From NCBI RefSeq assembly GCF_000576305.1, contig NZ_BAVZ01000001.1, forward strand, positions 558,001 to 622,000: DNA of 64,000 nucleotides, given 5' to 3'. Shown here in pieces: positions 16,129-24,870 of the stretch (the stretch's first letter is position 1; every line of letters begins with the position of its first letter). Below the pieces are notes generated by a model. That model was not told where the DNA came from. It saw only the letters and a program-made list of their open reading frames with translations, and searched no databases. This DNA is from Paenibacillus pini JCM 16418. Lineage in GTDB: Bacteria > Bacillota > Bacilli > Paenibacillales > Paenibacillaceae. Both the position numbers and the translations under genes were made by a program.

Positions 16129-16457
16129 TTGAATTCATCAGCGCTACGAAGTGCATCGAATGCAATCAATGTGTAACCGTGTGTCCAACGAATGTGTTCG
16201 AACGGGTGGATGATGGTATTCCTGTTATTGCAAGGCAAAGTGATTGCCAGACTTGCTTCATGTGTGAGCTTTATTGTCCTGTAGACGCAATTTATGTTGC
16301 ACCGAGTCCAGATGGGTTAACGGGTGTGACTGAGGAAGAACTCACGAATCAAGGGCTGCTTGGCGGGTACCGAGAAAAGGTAGGATGGGGCAAGGGGAGA
16401 ACATCGGTAGCGAGTCATGATTTTCATTATAAACTATCGGCTAGATCTATTTTTTAA
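16125..16457 (+). CDS. AsfB/AprB-like two-cluster [4Fe-4S] ferredoxin (copy 1)
   Basis: The 110-residue protein has two CxxCxxCxxxCP motifs: CIECNQCVTVCP near residues 10-21 and CQTCFMCELYCP near 41-52, each predicted to hold a [4Fe-4S] cluster. A C-terminal tail (GLLGGYREKVGWG) resembles that of AprB-type partners. GTG 16125 overlaps the flavoprotein stop, so electrons are probably passed directly between the two products. The lipoprotein gene follows after 45 bases. Confidence 0.87.
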   Translation: MIEFISATKCIECNQCVTVCPTNVFERVDDGIPVIARQSDCQTCFMCELYCPVDAIYVAPSPDGLTGVTEEELTNQGLLGGYREKVGWGKGRTSVASHDFHYKLSARSIF

Positions 16458-16502
16458 TCTATCAAACGTATAAAGAAATAGATATTAAGGGGAGATATAA
16501 CT

Positions 16503-17543
16503 ATGAAAAAGCTTTTCGGAAATCATAAACGAGGACGTAATAATAGGGCTCGAACGGTACTTTTTGTAAGTGTGATGATGCTTGTTATATTGGTTCTTCA
16601 GGCTTGCGGAAATAATGATGGAGCAGCGAAGTCAGGTGCGAAGAATACGGCAGAAGCTGCTGGTAACATTCCAGCGGTATTGAATTTTGGTTTTGTCGGT
16701 TCTAATAAACTAAATGTACCAGCAGGGGCAGAGGGTTGGGGATTTTACAAAGGCATCATTCAAGAGGAACTTAAAAAACATGGAATTACAGAAGTGAAGC
16801 TTACCAGTTTTCCGAATGGACCAGATCAGACAGAATCCCTCATTAGTGGACGACTGGATGTGGGTACGCTTGGTGATACCCCGGCTATCATTTCGTATGC
16901 TTCCGGAGCAAAAACACATCTGATTTCACAAACTTCAGCTAAAACAGTATCTTATTTAATTGGTAAAAAGAATGGTCCCAAAACAGTCAAGGATCTGCAA
17001 GGTAAAACCATTGCGATTCAAAAAGGCTCTCTCATGCATCGTTATGTCGTTGGGTTACTCCAAGAAGAGGGTGTAACTGACTATAAGCTTGTTCATATGT
17101 TAATTCCCGATGCTACTGCGGCTTTGGCACGTGGAGATATCGATGCAACGACGAATCTAGGAGTACCTGCTCTAAAGCTTATTGATCAAGGTTACACGCA
17201 TTTAGATGATGCTTCTCAGCATCCTGATCTTCTGGGTTCTGGTGTAACGATTGTATCAGATGCCTACCTAGAGAAATTCCCTGATTTTGCAAAAGTATGG
17301 AATGAAGCTCGGGGGAAAGCATTAGCTGACCTGAAGCAGCATGAAGATGAGTACTATACATTTATGTCTAAAATTGGAGATACAACCCCTGAGCTGGCTA
17401 GAAAAGTGAGTCCAATCAGTGATATTAAAGAGTCAGCATTTAGTGATGATGGGCTAAAGCTGCTGGAAGGTACAAAGGATTTTTTAGTGAAAGAAAAGCT
17501 GGCAAAGAAAGATTTTAAAATTAGTGATTGGCAACTGAAATAG
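16503..17543 (+). CDS. ABC transporter substrate-binding lipoprotein, SsuA/NrtA-like
   Basis: The 346-residue protein has a long basic N-terminus, a hydrophobic stretch and the lipobox LQAC (Cys near residue 35), so it is lipidated and external. The mature part shows NFGFVGSNKLNVPAGAEGWG, SGRLDVGTLGDTPAIISYAS and DIDATTNLGVPAL, the type II binding-protein pattern of aliphatic sulfonate, taurine and nitrate receptors. GGGGAG precedes ATG 16503. Placed between the two flavoprotein/ferredoxin pairs, it is the only binding protein for the two permeases. The ligand is unknown; an organosulfur compound is inferred. Confidence 0.85.
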   Translation: MKKLFGNHKRGRNNRARTVLFVSVMMLVILVLQACGNNDGAAKSGAKNTAEAAGNIPAVLNFGFVGSNKLNVPAGAEGWGFYKGIIQEELKKHGITEVKLTSFPNGPDQTESLISGRLDVGTLGDTPAIISYASGAKTHLISQTSAKTVSYLIGKKNGPKTVKDLQGKTIAIQKGSLMHRYVVGLLQEEGVTDYKLVHMLIPDATAALARGDIDATTNLGVPALKLIDQGYTHLDDASQHPDLLGSGVTIVSDAYLEKFPDFAKVWNEARGKALADLKQHEDEYYTFMSKIGDTTPELARKVSPISDIKESAFSDDGLKLLEGTKDFLVKEKLAKKDFKISDWQLK

Positions 17544-17567
17544 AAACTAGGTACAGGGGGAAGCAAA

Positions 17568-19178
17568 ATGTCGCAGCAGAACAAGAAACTGACAGTAGAT
17601 GTGCTCGTGCTTGGTGGTGGACCAGCTGGAGCATGGGCGGCATGGAGCGCAGCCTCAAAAGGAGCAAAGGTAGTACTGGCCGATAAGGGTTATGTCGGAA
17701 CGAGCGGTGCGACAGCTCCGGGGGGGACAACACTCCTTGTTATTCCTCCCATTGCTGAGCTAAGGGAGCAGGCGGTTCAGTCTAGGCTTAAAGCAGGCGG
17801 ATATTTATCGGAGAATGCTTGGATTCATCGAGTGCTGGATCAAGTGGAAGTAAATTTAGAGCAGGTAGAACATTGGGGATATCCTTTTCCCAAGGATGAG
17901 GATGGGCAATCACTGCGAACACATCTCCACGGACCGCAATACATGCAAATCATGAGGAAAGTCGTACTTAAAGCAGGTGTTAAGATATGGGATCAATCCC
18001 CAGCACTTGAGCTACTGCATGATGAACATGGTGTTGGAGGTGCGCGCGGCATAAACCGCTTAACAGGAGAGAAGTGGGAGGTCAAAGCCAATGCAGTCGT
18101 AATGGCTACTGGTGGCTGTGCTTTTCTCAGTAAAGGTTTGGGTTGTAATGTACTGACGGGTGAAGGACTGCTAATGTCTGCTGAGGTCGGTGCTGATATG
18201 TCAGGTATGGAATTTAGCCGTCAGTATGCACCTAGCTTTGCCGAAGGAAGCGTAACGCGCGGACGTATGCTAGCATGGGCTACTTTGTACGATGCCGAAG
18301 GTCAGCCGCTACTTAAAGGTGACCGCACCTTTGGTGGTATTCCTGAGCTTATGCTAAAAGGACCCGTCTACGCATCCATGGATCTGGCAGATACAGAGGA
18401 GAAGCGGGAATTTCTGCGCAGAGCTCATCCGATTTTCTTTATGCCATTGGAGCGATCAGGGATTGATCCATTTAAGGAGAAATTTCCACTCACGCTTCGG
18501 TATGAAGGAACGATGCGAGGCACAGGCGGACTACGCCTAATAGATCATGATTGTTCAACAACTGTTGCTGGCTTATACGCAGCTGGAGATGCAGCTTCGC
18601 GGGAAAAAGTGACCGGAGCAATCTCCGGCGGCGGAGCTTACAATGCCTCATGGGCCATGTGCAGCGGAAGCTGGGCAGGTGAAGGTGCTGCGCAGTACGC
18701 ACAATCTCAGCCGAAGCAGGCGGATGGCCGAAACTTGGTTGCTGCGGGTCATCATGGGATGCCCGCGGGTTCTGCTTCTAGTGCACCGCTAGAGGTGAAG
18801 CCGCTGGTGAGTGCAATCCAACGTGAGATACTACCGCTGCACATTAATTATTTCCGCAGCGAACCGATCATTTCTGCAAGTTTAGATCGACTTAATGCAC
18901 TAAAAGCTTATATAGATAGGCAGGCTCCGGCAACAGTGCAAGGTATTGTGCAGTCACGCGAGGCAGCAGCCATGCTAACTGTGGGTAGATGGATGTATAC
19001 AGCGGCGCTCGCTCGCAAGGAAAGTCGAGGACTACAGAAGATGGTGGAATATCCAGAGCTGGACCCTCGTCAAACGTATCGGTTAATCGTATCCGGTGTT
19101 GATCATATAGGCATTAGTACCGAAAGTGTTCCCCACGCCCATGAACTGGATGTTCGGAAGGAGGGGCGGGCCGTATGA
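17568..19178 (+). CDS. AsfA/AprA-like FAD oxidoreductase (copy 2)
   Basis: The 536-residue protein is a paralogue of copy 1 along its full length. It shares VLVLGGGPAGAWAAWSAAS near residues 12-30, GATAPGGTTLLVIPP, the block GGCAFLSKGLGCNVLTGEG and GLYAAGDAASREK. Divergence is greatest in the substrate-side region around residues 220-270, suggesting a different substrate or partner. AGGGGGAAG precedes ATG 17568. It overlaps its own ferredoxin gene by ATGA, so the whole flavoprotein/ferredoxin module was duplicated and not just one gene. Confidence 0.82.
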   Translation: MSQQNKKLTVDVLVLGGGPAGAWAAWSAASKGAKVVLADKGYVGTSGATAPGGTTLLVIPPIAELREQAVQSRLKAGGYLSENAWIHRVLDQVEVNLEQVEHWGYPFPKDEDGQSLRTHLHGPQYMQIMRKVVLKAGVKIWDQSPALELLHDEHGVGGARGINRLTGEKWEVKANAVVMATGGCAFLSKGLGCNVLTGEGLLMSAEVGADMSGMEFSRQYAPSFAEGSVTRGRMLAWATLYDAEGQPLLKGDRTFGGIPELMLKGPVYASMDLADTEEKREFLRRAHPIFFMPLERSGIDPFKEKFPLTLRYEGTMRGTGGLRLIDHDCSTTVAGLYAAGDAASREKVTGAISGGGAYNASWAMCSGSWAGEGAAQYAQSQPKQADGRNLVAAGHHGMPAGSASSAPLEVKPLVSAIQREILPLHINYFRSEPIISASLDRLNALKAYIDRQAPATVQGIVQSREAAAMLTVGRWMYTAALARKESRGLQKMVEYPELDPRQTYRLIVSGVDHIGISTESVPHAHELDVRKEGRAV

Positions 19179-19519
19179 TTGAACTGGTTAGTTCGGATCG
19201 ATGCATTGGTTGTAATGTGTGCGTGAGGGTATGTCCAACCAATGTTTTTGATATGAAGGATAAGATCGCCGTAATCGCGCGTAAGGAAGACTGCCAGACT
19301 TGTTTCATGTGCGAGGCCTACTGTCCCGTAGATGCATTGTATGTTGCACCGCAGGCAGACTGGTCGGTCGAGGTTGATGAGGCGGAGCTGATCGCCTCTG
19401 GAATACTTGGCAGCTGGAGAGAAGAAATCGGATGGGGACAGCGTTCAGGTGATACGATGGCAGAGCGTGATACGACACCATTCTTTGAAGTATTTACGGA
19501 GCAATACCGAGGTAAATAA
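19175..19519 (+). CDS. AsfB/AprB-like two-cluster [4Fe-4S] ferredoxin (copy 2)
   Basis: The 114-residue ferredoxin has CIGCNVCVRVCP near residues 10-21 and CQTCFMCEAYCP near 40-51, with the tail GILGSWREEIGWG that matches copy 1. ATG 19175 overlaps the copy 2 flavoprotein stop. It is the last gene of the sulfur-type cluster and is followed at once by a strong terminator. Confidence 0.87.
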   Translation: MIELVSSDRCIGCNVCVRVCPTNVFDMKDKIAVIARKEDCQTCFMCEAYCPVDALYVAPQADWSVEVDEAELIASGILGSWREEIGWGQRSGDTMAERDTTPFFEVFTEQYRGK

Positions 19520-19526
19520 GAGGAAG

Positions 19527-19567
19527 ACTTTCAAACCAATTTTCAAACCGGTTTGAAAGTTTTTTTG
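19527..19567 (+). terminator. Intrinsic terminator closing the sulfur-type cluster
   Basis: ACTTTCAAACC (19527-19537) pairs with GGTTTGAAAGT (19550-19560) and a seven-T run follows. Confidence 0.88.
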
Positions 19568-19636
19568 TTATAATACATGAAAATACATAATTTTACATTA
19601 TATTTCGCTTGAGCTAAAGAGAGGAAGCGTTGAACA

Positions 19637-20127
19637 ATGTTAATTAAGTTAAAGGAGCATGATTTAGATGCAGATCAGTTGGGGTGGTTATGCATCGCGC
19701 CAATCATAGATGCGATAAGAGGAAAGAATATGAAGATCAAATTAGATCAGTATTCCCGACTAAATCAAGGCAGAAGGCACTGCTAATGTTTTATGTCTTT
19801 CATAATCGAACGAATTCTATAGCTGAATTTTATTGGTTTGCCTCTTATTTTATTTGTGAGATGAAGGTATGGAATGAGATGAAAAGTGGGATGGGATTTT
19901 TCGGTGATATTGAAATGCTGCACATTTATGAAGAGTTAGAGAACCTTATCGTATTTAAAAATAAATTGCCCAATGGCCATTGGTTAGCAGCAAGTCCAGC
20001 GGATGTGGCGACAGATCAAAGTCTTATGAACTGCATGAATACATACAAACGCAGAGCTCCGTTTACGATTGAACAAATCAACAGGTTTATACAGAATAAT
20101 CAAGACATGTTCTTTAAAATTGAATAG
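19637..20127 (+). pseudogene. DUF4375 (DMP19)-like protein, interrupted by a single-base frameshift
   Basis: ATG 19637 opens MLIKLKEHDLDADQLGWLCI and reads to LDQYSRLNQG, where the frame is lost near 19770. The next frame carries on with KALLMFYVFHNRTNSIAEFY to the stop at 20127. Adding one base (GGCAG to GGCCAG) restores LNQGQKALLMFYVF, the motif expected in DUF4375-type proteins, and about 164 residues. The function of the family is unknown. Conservation on both sides points to a sequence error or very recent mutation. Confidence 0.6.
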
Positions 20128-20148
20128 AAAATGGTGAGCTAAATTAAA

Positions 20149-20933
20149 GTGAAATTTGCACATTATATCGTACTCGTTATTTTTATATTATCAGTTATCA
20201 TGATTCAAGTGACTCCTATGTATATTGGACTTTTACTAGCTTTGCTAATAGGAGTATATTCGGGTTTTGCCCCTCGTCAAAGTAGAGTGGTATGGTTAAC
20301 GATTAGTATATTCATAGTAGGGTATTGGATAGCCACCTTCCTTAAGACAGATATTTTTATATCCTTGTTTGAGGTGAATCATGAAGCTATCGTTGTATTG
20401 TCGAGATTCAGTTTGCTAGGTTTCATCATCCTTTCGTTTTATTTCTTCGGGTGTCTTCACCGCAGACAAGTTACTTTGCAGTTGGAAACTTTCGGAATAC
20501 CATCTACACCCCCTTGATATGGAAAGGAATTAAAGATCCGATATGGAGGTTCCTGCTCATTGTAGCAGTCGTAGTTGCCATATCCTTCAGTTTCGTTATT
20601 AATTTCGGACGTGAAGATTTGTATACGCTACTGATCTATGGGCTTATATTTGCCTTAGTAAATTCTATCTTAGAAGAAATTCTTTGGCGGGGTCTGATAT
20701 TACCTCGATTCGTTGATTATGCTGGTGAGAAATTGGGGTTAATCGCTTCAAGTATAGGATTTGGATGCTATCATTATTCAATCGGGTTTCCATGGATCGT
20801 GTGTGCTTTGTTCTCTTTCTTCGGCATGCTCATGGGCGGTGTAGCGATTAGATCGAAAGGATTACTGCCCGTAATCTTGATGCATTTTGTTATGAACATA
20901 GCGTTTGCTTTGAGTGGGATGATTTTTAGTTGA
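20149..20933 (+). pseudogene. CPBP (CAAX protease-type) intramembrane protease, interrupted by a single-base frameshift
   Basis: GTG 20149 opens a membrane-spanning N-terminal half (four hydrophobic segments) that runs to SFYFF near 20445. The neighbouring frame then gives VSSPQTSYFAVGNFRNTIY and the protease signature ILEEILWRGLILPRF (EExxxRG), with later intramembrane His-containing segments FGCYHYS and LMHFVMNIAFA, ending at 20933. One missing base around 20443-20449 would restore about 261 residues. CPBP proteins are glutamic intramembrane peptidases, often for bacteriocin self-immunity or signalling; the substrate here is unknown. Confidence 0.72.
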
Positions 20934-20988
20934 GATACAACAAGATCAGGAATTGAACTGAAGTAGAATGAATAGGATGTATTTAAAA

Positions 20989-21043
20989 AACGGTCTCGAG
21001 CACCTCCCTAATTGATAGTGTCAGGGAATAGCTTGGGACCGTT
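20989..21043 (+). terminator. Possible terminator after the CPBP gene
   Basis: AACGGTCTCGAGC near 20989-21001 pairs imperfectly with GCTTGGGACCGTT (21031-21043). The following tract (TATATAAAA) is a poor T-run, so it may be a stem-loop of other use. Confidence 0.35.
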
Positions 21044-21054
21044 TATATAAAAAA

Positions 21055-21086
21055 GCGCTATCCGTGTAAAACGGATAGCGCCTTTT
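21055..21086. terminator. Bidirectional intrinsic terminator
   Basis: GCGCTATCCGT (21055-21065) and ACGGATAGCGC (21071-21081) form a perfect 11-base stem. A-run upstream and T-run downstream make it usable in both directions; it lies just after the stop of the leftward CDF gene. Confidence 0.82.
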
Positions 21087-21103
21087 ATAAGTTTCACGTA
21101 AAT

Positions 21104-22009
21104 TTATTGAGTGGGATTTTCTTCCTCGTCCTCGTCATACCATGGATTCAGATGAACCATAACATCTCCAACGAGATGCATTCGTTCTTTAATCGTTGAT
21201 TTCACTTCGCGGCTGACATCATGACCTTGTTGAACCGTTAGGAGATTTGGCACGCTTACCTTCACATCGACGATAATGGCATTACCGAGCTCCCTTGCTC
21301 GTATGGTGTCCACGCGCTTTACATTGGGAACAGATAAAATGATGGAGTTTAATTGTTCCAGTTGTTCTGGCGTAATATTCTTGTCCATAAGAATATCAAT
21401 GGATTCACGTCCCATCTTGAGACCAAGCCGGATGACGAGATATGAAACAATAATTCCAGCAACGCCGTCGCCATATTCTGTATAAGGAATGTCGAAATGC
21501 TCCCCTATAAGAGTAATACCGATACCAATTGAAGCGGCTAACGATGCATATACATCAGCAATATGGTCATAGGCAGTAGCAATTAAGCTACGGCTGTTTT
21601 CCGCTTTACCGACACGTATGCAATATATGTACAGCACTTGTTTCCAAATAAGCGATATAATCGCAGCGAAGAGGGCAATCAAGCTAGCCTCGGCAGCAGG
21701 TGCAAAAAATGATTCGATTGCTTTGTATACCATTAAGAGTGCAGCAGCAATCAGAATAATAGCGACAATTCCAGAAGCGATCGCTTCTGCTTTACCATGT
21801 CCATATGGATGATCCTCATCCGCAGGTTTCTTAGAGACTATGGTGGATGTGAGAGCCGCTATTGTTGCGACGACGTCCCCCGCATTATGAATACCATCGG
21901 CAACTAGAACGTTACTACTAAACATAATACCGACACCGATTTTTAAAACGGTTAGCAACACATTACTAATCAAGCTGATCCATACTGCAAAAAGTGATTT
22001 GTTAGCCAC
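21104..22009 (-). CDS. Cation diffusion facilitator (CDF) family transporter
   Basis: The 301-residue membrane protein has the two metal-site HxxxD/DxxxD helices of CDF exporters: VADGIHNAGDVVATIAAL near residues 36-53 and AYDHIADVYASLAAS near 146-160. It also has DEDHPYGHGKAEAIAS and a C-terminal cytoplasmic ACT-like domain ending in acidic residues. It would export divalent metals (Zn, Mn or Fe) using the proton gradient. GTG 22009 is chosen because GAGGAG precedes it by 8 bases. It is a single-gene leftward unit. Confidence 0.88.
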   Translation of the reverse strand: MANKSLFAVWISLISNVLLTVLKIGVGIMFSSNVLVADGIHNAGDVVATIAALTSTIVSKKPADEDHPYGHGKAEAIASGIVAIILIAAALLMVYKAIESFFAPAAEASLIALFAAIISLIWKQVLYIYCIRVGKAENSRSLIATAYDHIADVYASLAASIGIGITLIGEHFDIPYTEYGDGVAGIIVSYLVIRLGLKMGRESIDILMDKNITPEQLEQLNSIILSVPNVKRVDTIRARELGNAIIVDVKVSVPNLLTVQQGHDVSREVKSTIKERMHLVGDVMVHLNPWYDEDEEENPTQ

Positions 22010-22265
22010 GTTGTCTCTCCTCAATTGAGTCTTCTTGCTTCCTAAATGCTAAAACGATCAGTTTAAGACCCTCTTTGCAGTTTCTCCTTATTTCCTAAAG
22101 TTAAAAGTACAACTTGAGAAAGGATAATGTATTCAGGCATTCTTCGCATGTAGACAGTAATAGACCACCTGCAAGTGATCTGAGGTGGCCATTCGTATAT
22201 AAGATCATATTATAATTTACTTGATTTGTCCATTCCGAGCCGGGTTTACTTCGAATTGCTAAAAA

Positions 22266-22922
22266 CTATAATCTCGTTTTAAAGGGTATTTTAATGGGCT
22301 TCTTCATCAATGGATACAGCCATCTTACACCGGCAGGAGTTAAAGTATCTGCGACAAGATGTGATAAATAGCCTACTGTGGCAACCAGCATGATACCTTC
22401 AATATTGAGCTGATCTTCTAAACCTGATCCAATCATAGACCATATTCCGACTGCCCAAATAGTATGAGTCATTCCTCGATGCTTCATCCAAGGAGCGACA
22501 GCAATGAATGAACCGAAGCCAATAAGCCATGTCATGGAATACTTCCATCCGGCAAAGGCAAGTCCAGCTCCAATGAGACTTACAAGTGCGTTACGGATGA
22601 TGCCTTCCTTGGTGACGAGTCCGAGTAGAAATATAGATAGTGCTGCTGTTGAGAACTTGAAATCGATGGTATGGGACGTTACAAAAGAATAGATAAGAAC
22701 TACAATCATAAGTAAACCTGACCAATACATAAGCTCTCTAAGCCATTTAGATACTTGACCAATTTTTGAATTTAGTAAGCTTTTGCCATCCAAATCGGCT
22801 GCTAAAGCCGAGAATGCTGAAATAGCAATGTATAGGCTTGCATTCTTTAAACTGAATGGATAGTGGGCAGCCGCAGCTGCTCCAAGCGCTACACCAATCA
22901 TAAGATGTGTGGAACCTTTCAT
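22266..22922 (-). CDS. YdjM-like membrane metal-dependent hydrolase (LexA-box gene)
   Basis: The 218-residue protein matches the YdjM/LexA-regulated membrane hydrolase family: THLMIGVALGAAAAAHY at the start, ALAADLDGKSLLNSK near 40-54, MKHRGMTHTIWAV near 146-158 and GYLSHLVADTLTPAGVRWLY near 183-202. The His and Asp residues are the putative metal ligands; four to five membrane segments lie between them. In E. coli ydjM is an SOS gene, and here a LexA-type palindrome follows the -10, so SOS control is likely conserved. The biochemical role is unknown. Confidence 0.85.
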   Translation of the reverse strand: MKGSTHLMIGVALGAAAAAHYPFSLKNASLYIAISAFSALAADLDGKSLLNSKIGQVSKWLRELMYWSGLLMIVVLIYSFVTSHTIDFKFSTAALSIFLLGLVTKEGIIRNALVSLIGAGLAFAGWKYSMTWLIGFGSFIAVAPWMKHRGMTHTIWAVGIWSMIGSGLEDQLNIEGIMLVATVGYLSHLVADTLTPAGVRWLYPLMKKPIKIPFKTRL

Positions 22923-22989
22923 GAAATCCCCCTCTGACTGACTGTGATGAGTAAATCTAATTACAAATATGTAGAAAAAGCATTAAATA

Positions 22990-23040
22990 CAAACGTATGT
23001 TTGCTTGAATATTATACACGTTTATGGGAGCAGGAAACAA
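22990..23040 (-). promoter_or_regulatory. Promoter with LexA-type operator for the YdjM-like gene
   Basis: On the reverse strand TTGTTT (23035-23040) and TATAAT (23011-23016) are 18 bases apart. Seven bases downstream of the -10 lies CAAACGTATGTTTG (22990-23003), a perfect palindrome that matches the Gram-positive LexA box CGAAC-N4-GTTCG except for one symmetric substitution pair. Its position over the start site would block transcription. Confidence 0.7.
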
Positions 23041-23060
23041 CCAAAACATGCCATTAATAT

Positions 23061-23891
23061 TTATACCGCAGGTGTCTTGGATTTTGCGCTTTGTATAATG
23101 GTCTCAATCTTCCGTTCAATTGTTATTATTTTTTGCTTACCTGATTCCATTTGGCGCAGCTTACTAGTCACTTGACTAAGTGCATTATACGCAGCTGCTG
23201 CATCGTTGATCTTGATGGACTGGGTTACGTTCTTCCATAAAGGACTGAGACCTTTATTCAATGTTGAAACATTACTTTTCTCGGCCTTGATATGAATCTT
23301 CAGCGTATGAATGGAAGATAATTCGCTACGGATGCTCTTTTGTAATTGAGTTGTTTTGCTTCGGGTAGTTGAAAGGGCATTTTGCTTGGATCTTATATCC
23401 TCTCTTGCAAGCTGTACGGTAATTTTGGCAGCTTCAAGCTGGGTAGAGAGCAGGGAAGTAAGCTGTTTGTTTTTTAATTTTCGTGCAACGCTCAACTGGT
23501 TGCCCAGAGAGGTATACATGACAAACAGTGGTTTGTAGCGTTCCTGTGTTTGCTTAACTGCCGATGCAAGCTTGAGGAGCTGAGCAGCGTTGATCTGCTG
23601 AACCTGTTTGCGAACGGTGGTTAATGACTCCTCATTGCGATAATGCAATGTATTGAAACTTTGATCAGTCTGTTCAATCTGGGTCTGCAATTGAAGCAAC
23701 TCATTATATAGTGAGTTAAACCGAGCTGCTCTTGAAGGATCTGAGGCTGTTGCCTTTGTGAGCGCAAATTTTTGAGCTTCTGATAGCTGTAATGTAGCAG
23801 CTTCCACGATAGTCGCTCCTTGGGTGGACATCAAAAGTGCAGCAAGTGTTACGACTACGACTGCTGCATTTAATCGAACGCTTTTCTTCAT
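23061..23891 (-). CDS. Secreted coiled-coil protein, unknown
   Basis: The 276-residue protein begins with a signal peptide (MKKSVRLNAAVVVVTLAALL, cleavage near VEAA) and is otherwise almost entirely helical, with heptad-like runs (LLQLQTQIEQTDQSFNTLHY; KSKTTQLQKSIRSELSSI) that suggest a coiled coil. It is Lys-, Gln- and Ser-rich with no cysteine or catalytic motif. No family is recognised; similar proteins are common in the Paenibacillus cell envelope. AGGAGG precedes the ATG. A strong hairpin lies in its 5' region. Confidence 0.65.
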   Translation of the reverse strand: MKKSVRLNAAVVVVTLAALLMSTQGATIVEAATLQLSEAQKFALTKATASDPSRAARFNSLYNELLQLQTQIEQTDQSFNTLHYRNEESLTTVRKQVQQINAAQLLKLASAVKQTQERYKPLFVMYTSLGNQLSVARKLKNKQLTSLLSTQLEAAKITVQLAREDIRSKQNALSTTRSKTTQLQKSIRSELSSIHTLKIHIKAEKSNVSTLNKGLSPLWKNVTQSIKINDAAAAYNALSQVTSKLRQMESGKQKIITIERKIETIIQSAKSKTPAV

Positions 23892-23944
23892 TTAAATTCC
23901 TCCTCATATGATATTCAAGGTTCGAATGTCTCCAGTAAACCAAC

Positions 23945-23995
23945 ATAAAAAAGCACCCGAAGATCAGGCCTACATAGCCTGTCTTACGGGTGCTT
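23945..23995 (-). terminator. Strong leftward terminator between deoR and the secreted coiled-coil gene
   Basis: Read on the reverse strand, AAGCACCCG, AAGA and CAGGC pair in turn with GCCTG, TCTT and CGGGTGCTT, and six Ts follow. It lies 64 bases after the deoR stop and about 55 bases before the next start, so it probably ends deoR transcripts; an attenuator role for the downstream gene is possible. Confidence 0.8.
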
Positions 23996-24058
23996 CTTCG
24001 TAAGGAATCGAACATTCATTTGTTAAGAATATATATAATATTCCTTAATATGTCAATA

Positions 24059-24814
24059 TCAATAAATAACTTCGATATTATGTTTAGCGAGCTGCTCAAG
24101 CCATTCAGGTTCCGGTTTCTGATCGGTAATGAGATAGTCAACTCGATCCAAATCGAGGAGTTTAACGAAGGCTGTTTTATTAAACTTGCTGTGATCAGCT
24201 AGTAAAATAACCTTCTCAGCCTGACGCAGCATATATTTCTTTAGCTCACATTCCGGTTCATTCGAATCGGTAATGCCCTTATCCATCGATAGTCCTTTGC
24301 AGCCGATGACAACCGTATCTACATTATATTTTTGCACCGTATCTTGGGCAATTGGCCCTACCAATGACATCGAGCATGCACGAAGGGAGCCCCCCGTGGA
24401 AATCACTTGTATATTGGAGCTAGCAAAGTCATGAAGAATGTGAATCGAATTGGTAATGACCGTTAAATTACGCTTGGTACCAAGTATTTTCATGAATTCA
24501 AGTGCGGTTGAACTGGGATCAACCATAAGCGTATCCCCGTCTTGTATCAGCTCCATAGCTTTCATTGCAATACTTCGCTTTAGTTCGGGATGTATTGCAT
24601 TCCGTGTTGAAAAGGGAAGATCCTCATTGGTATGTCGGTTCAGCATGGCCCCGCCGTAAGATCGTGTAACCACGCCTTCTTTCTCAAGCTTCTCTAAATC
24701 TCTGCGTATGGTTTCTTCCGTAACTTCAAAACATTTACTTAAATCCGAGACAAGTACACGTTTGTTCAGATGAAGCATGTCTATAATTTTCTGGCGCCGC
24801 TGGGCTGCTAACAT
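24059..24814 (-). CDS. DeoR-family transcriptional regulator (rhamnose module 1)
   Basis: The 251-residue repressor has the DeoR N-terminal winged helix, QRRQKIIDMLHLNKRVLVSD then EVTEETIRRDLEKLEKEG, and a sugar-phosphate-sensing C-terminal domain (DGDTLMVDPSSTALEF; ISTGGSLRACSMSLVGP; ADHSKFNKTAF). ATG 24814 follows AAAGGTG. It is divergent from rhaD, with a shared 188-base control region that holds 10-base-period repeats, so it probably controls rhaD in response to a rhamnose catabolite. It is a paralogue of the second deoR at 46681. Confidence 0.85.
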   Translation of the reverse strand: MLAAQRRQKIIDMLHLNKRVLVSDLSKCFEVTEETIRRDLEKLEKEGVVTRSYGGAMLNRHTNEDLPFSTRNAIHPELKRSIAMKAMELIQDGDTLMVDPSSTALEFMKILGTKRNLTVITNSIHILHDFASSNIQVISTGGSLRACSMSLVGPIAQDTVQKYNVDTVVIGCKGLSMDKGITDSNEPECELKKYMLRQAEKVILLADHSKFNKTAFVKLLDLDRVDYLITDQKPEPEWLEQLAKHNIEVIY

Positions 24815-24870
24815 GGTTATCACCTTTCTGTGAAAACAAGTTCAATCGTCTTTATCATATATGAAAATTC

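Noticed and set aside
22163..22190. Hairpin GACCACCT/AGGTGGCC between the CDF and YdjM-like genes as a terminator
   Set aside because: The stem is plausible, but no T-run follows on either strand, so I could not support a terminator call.
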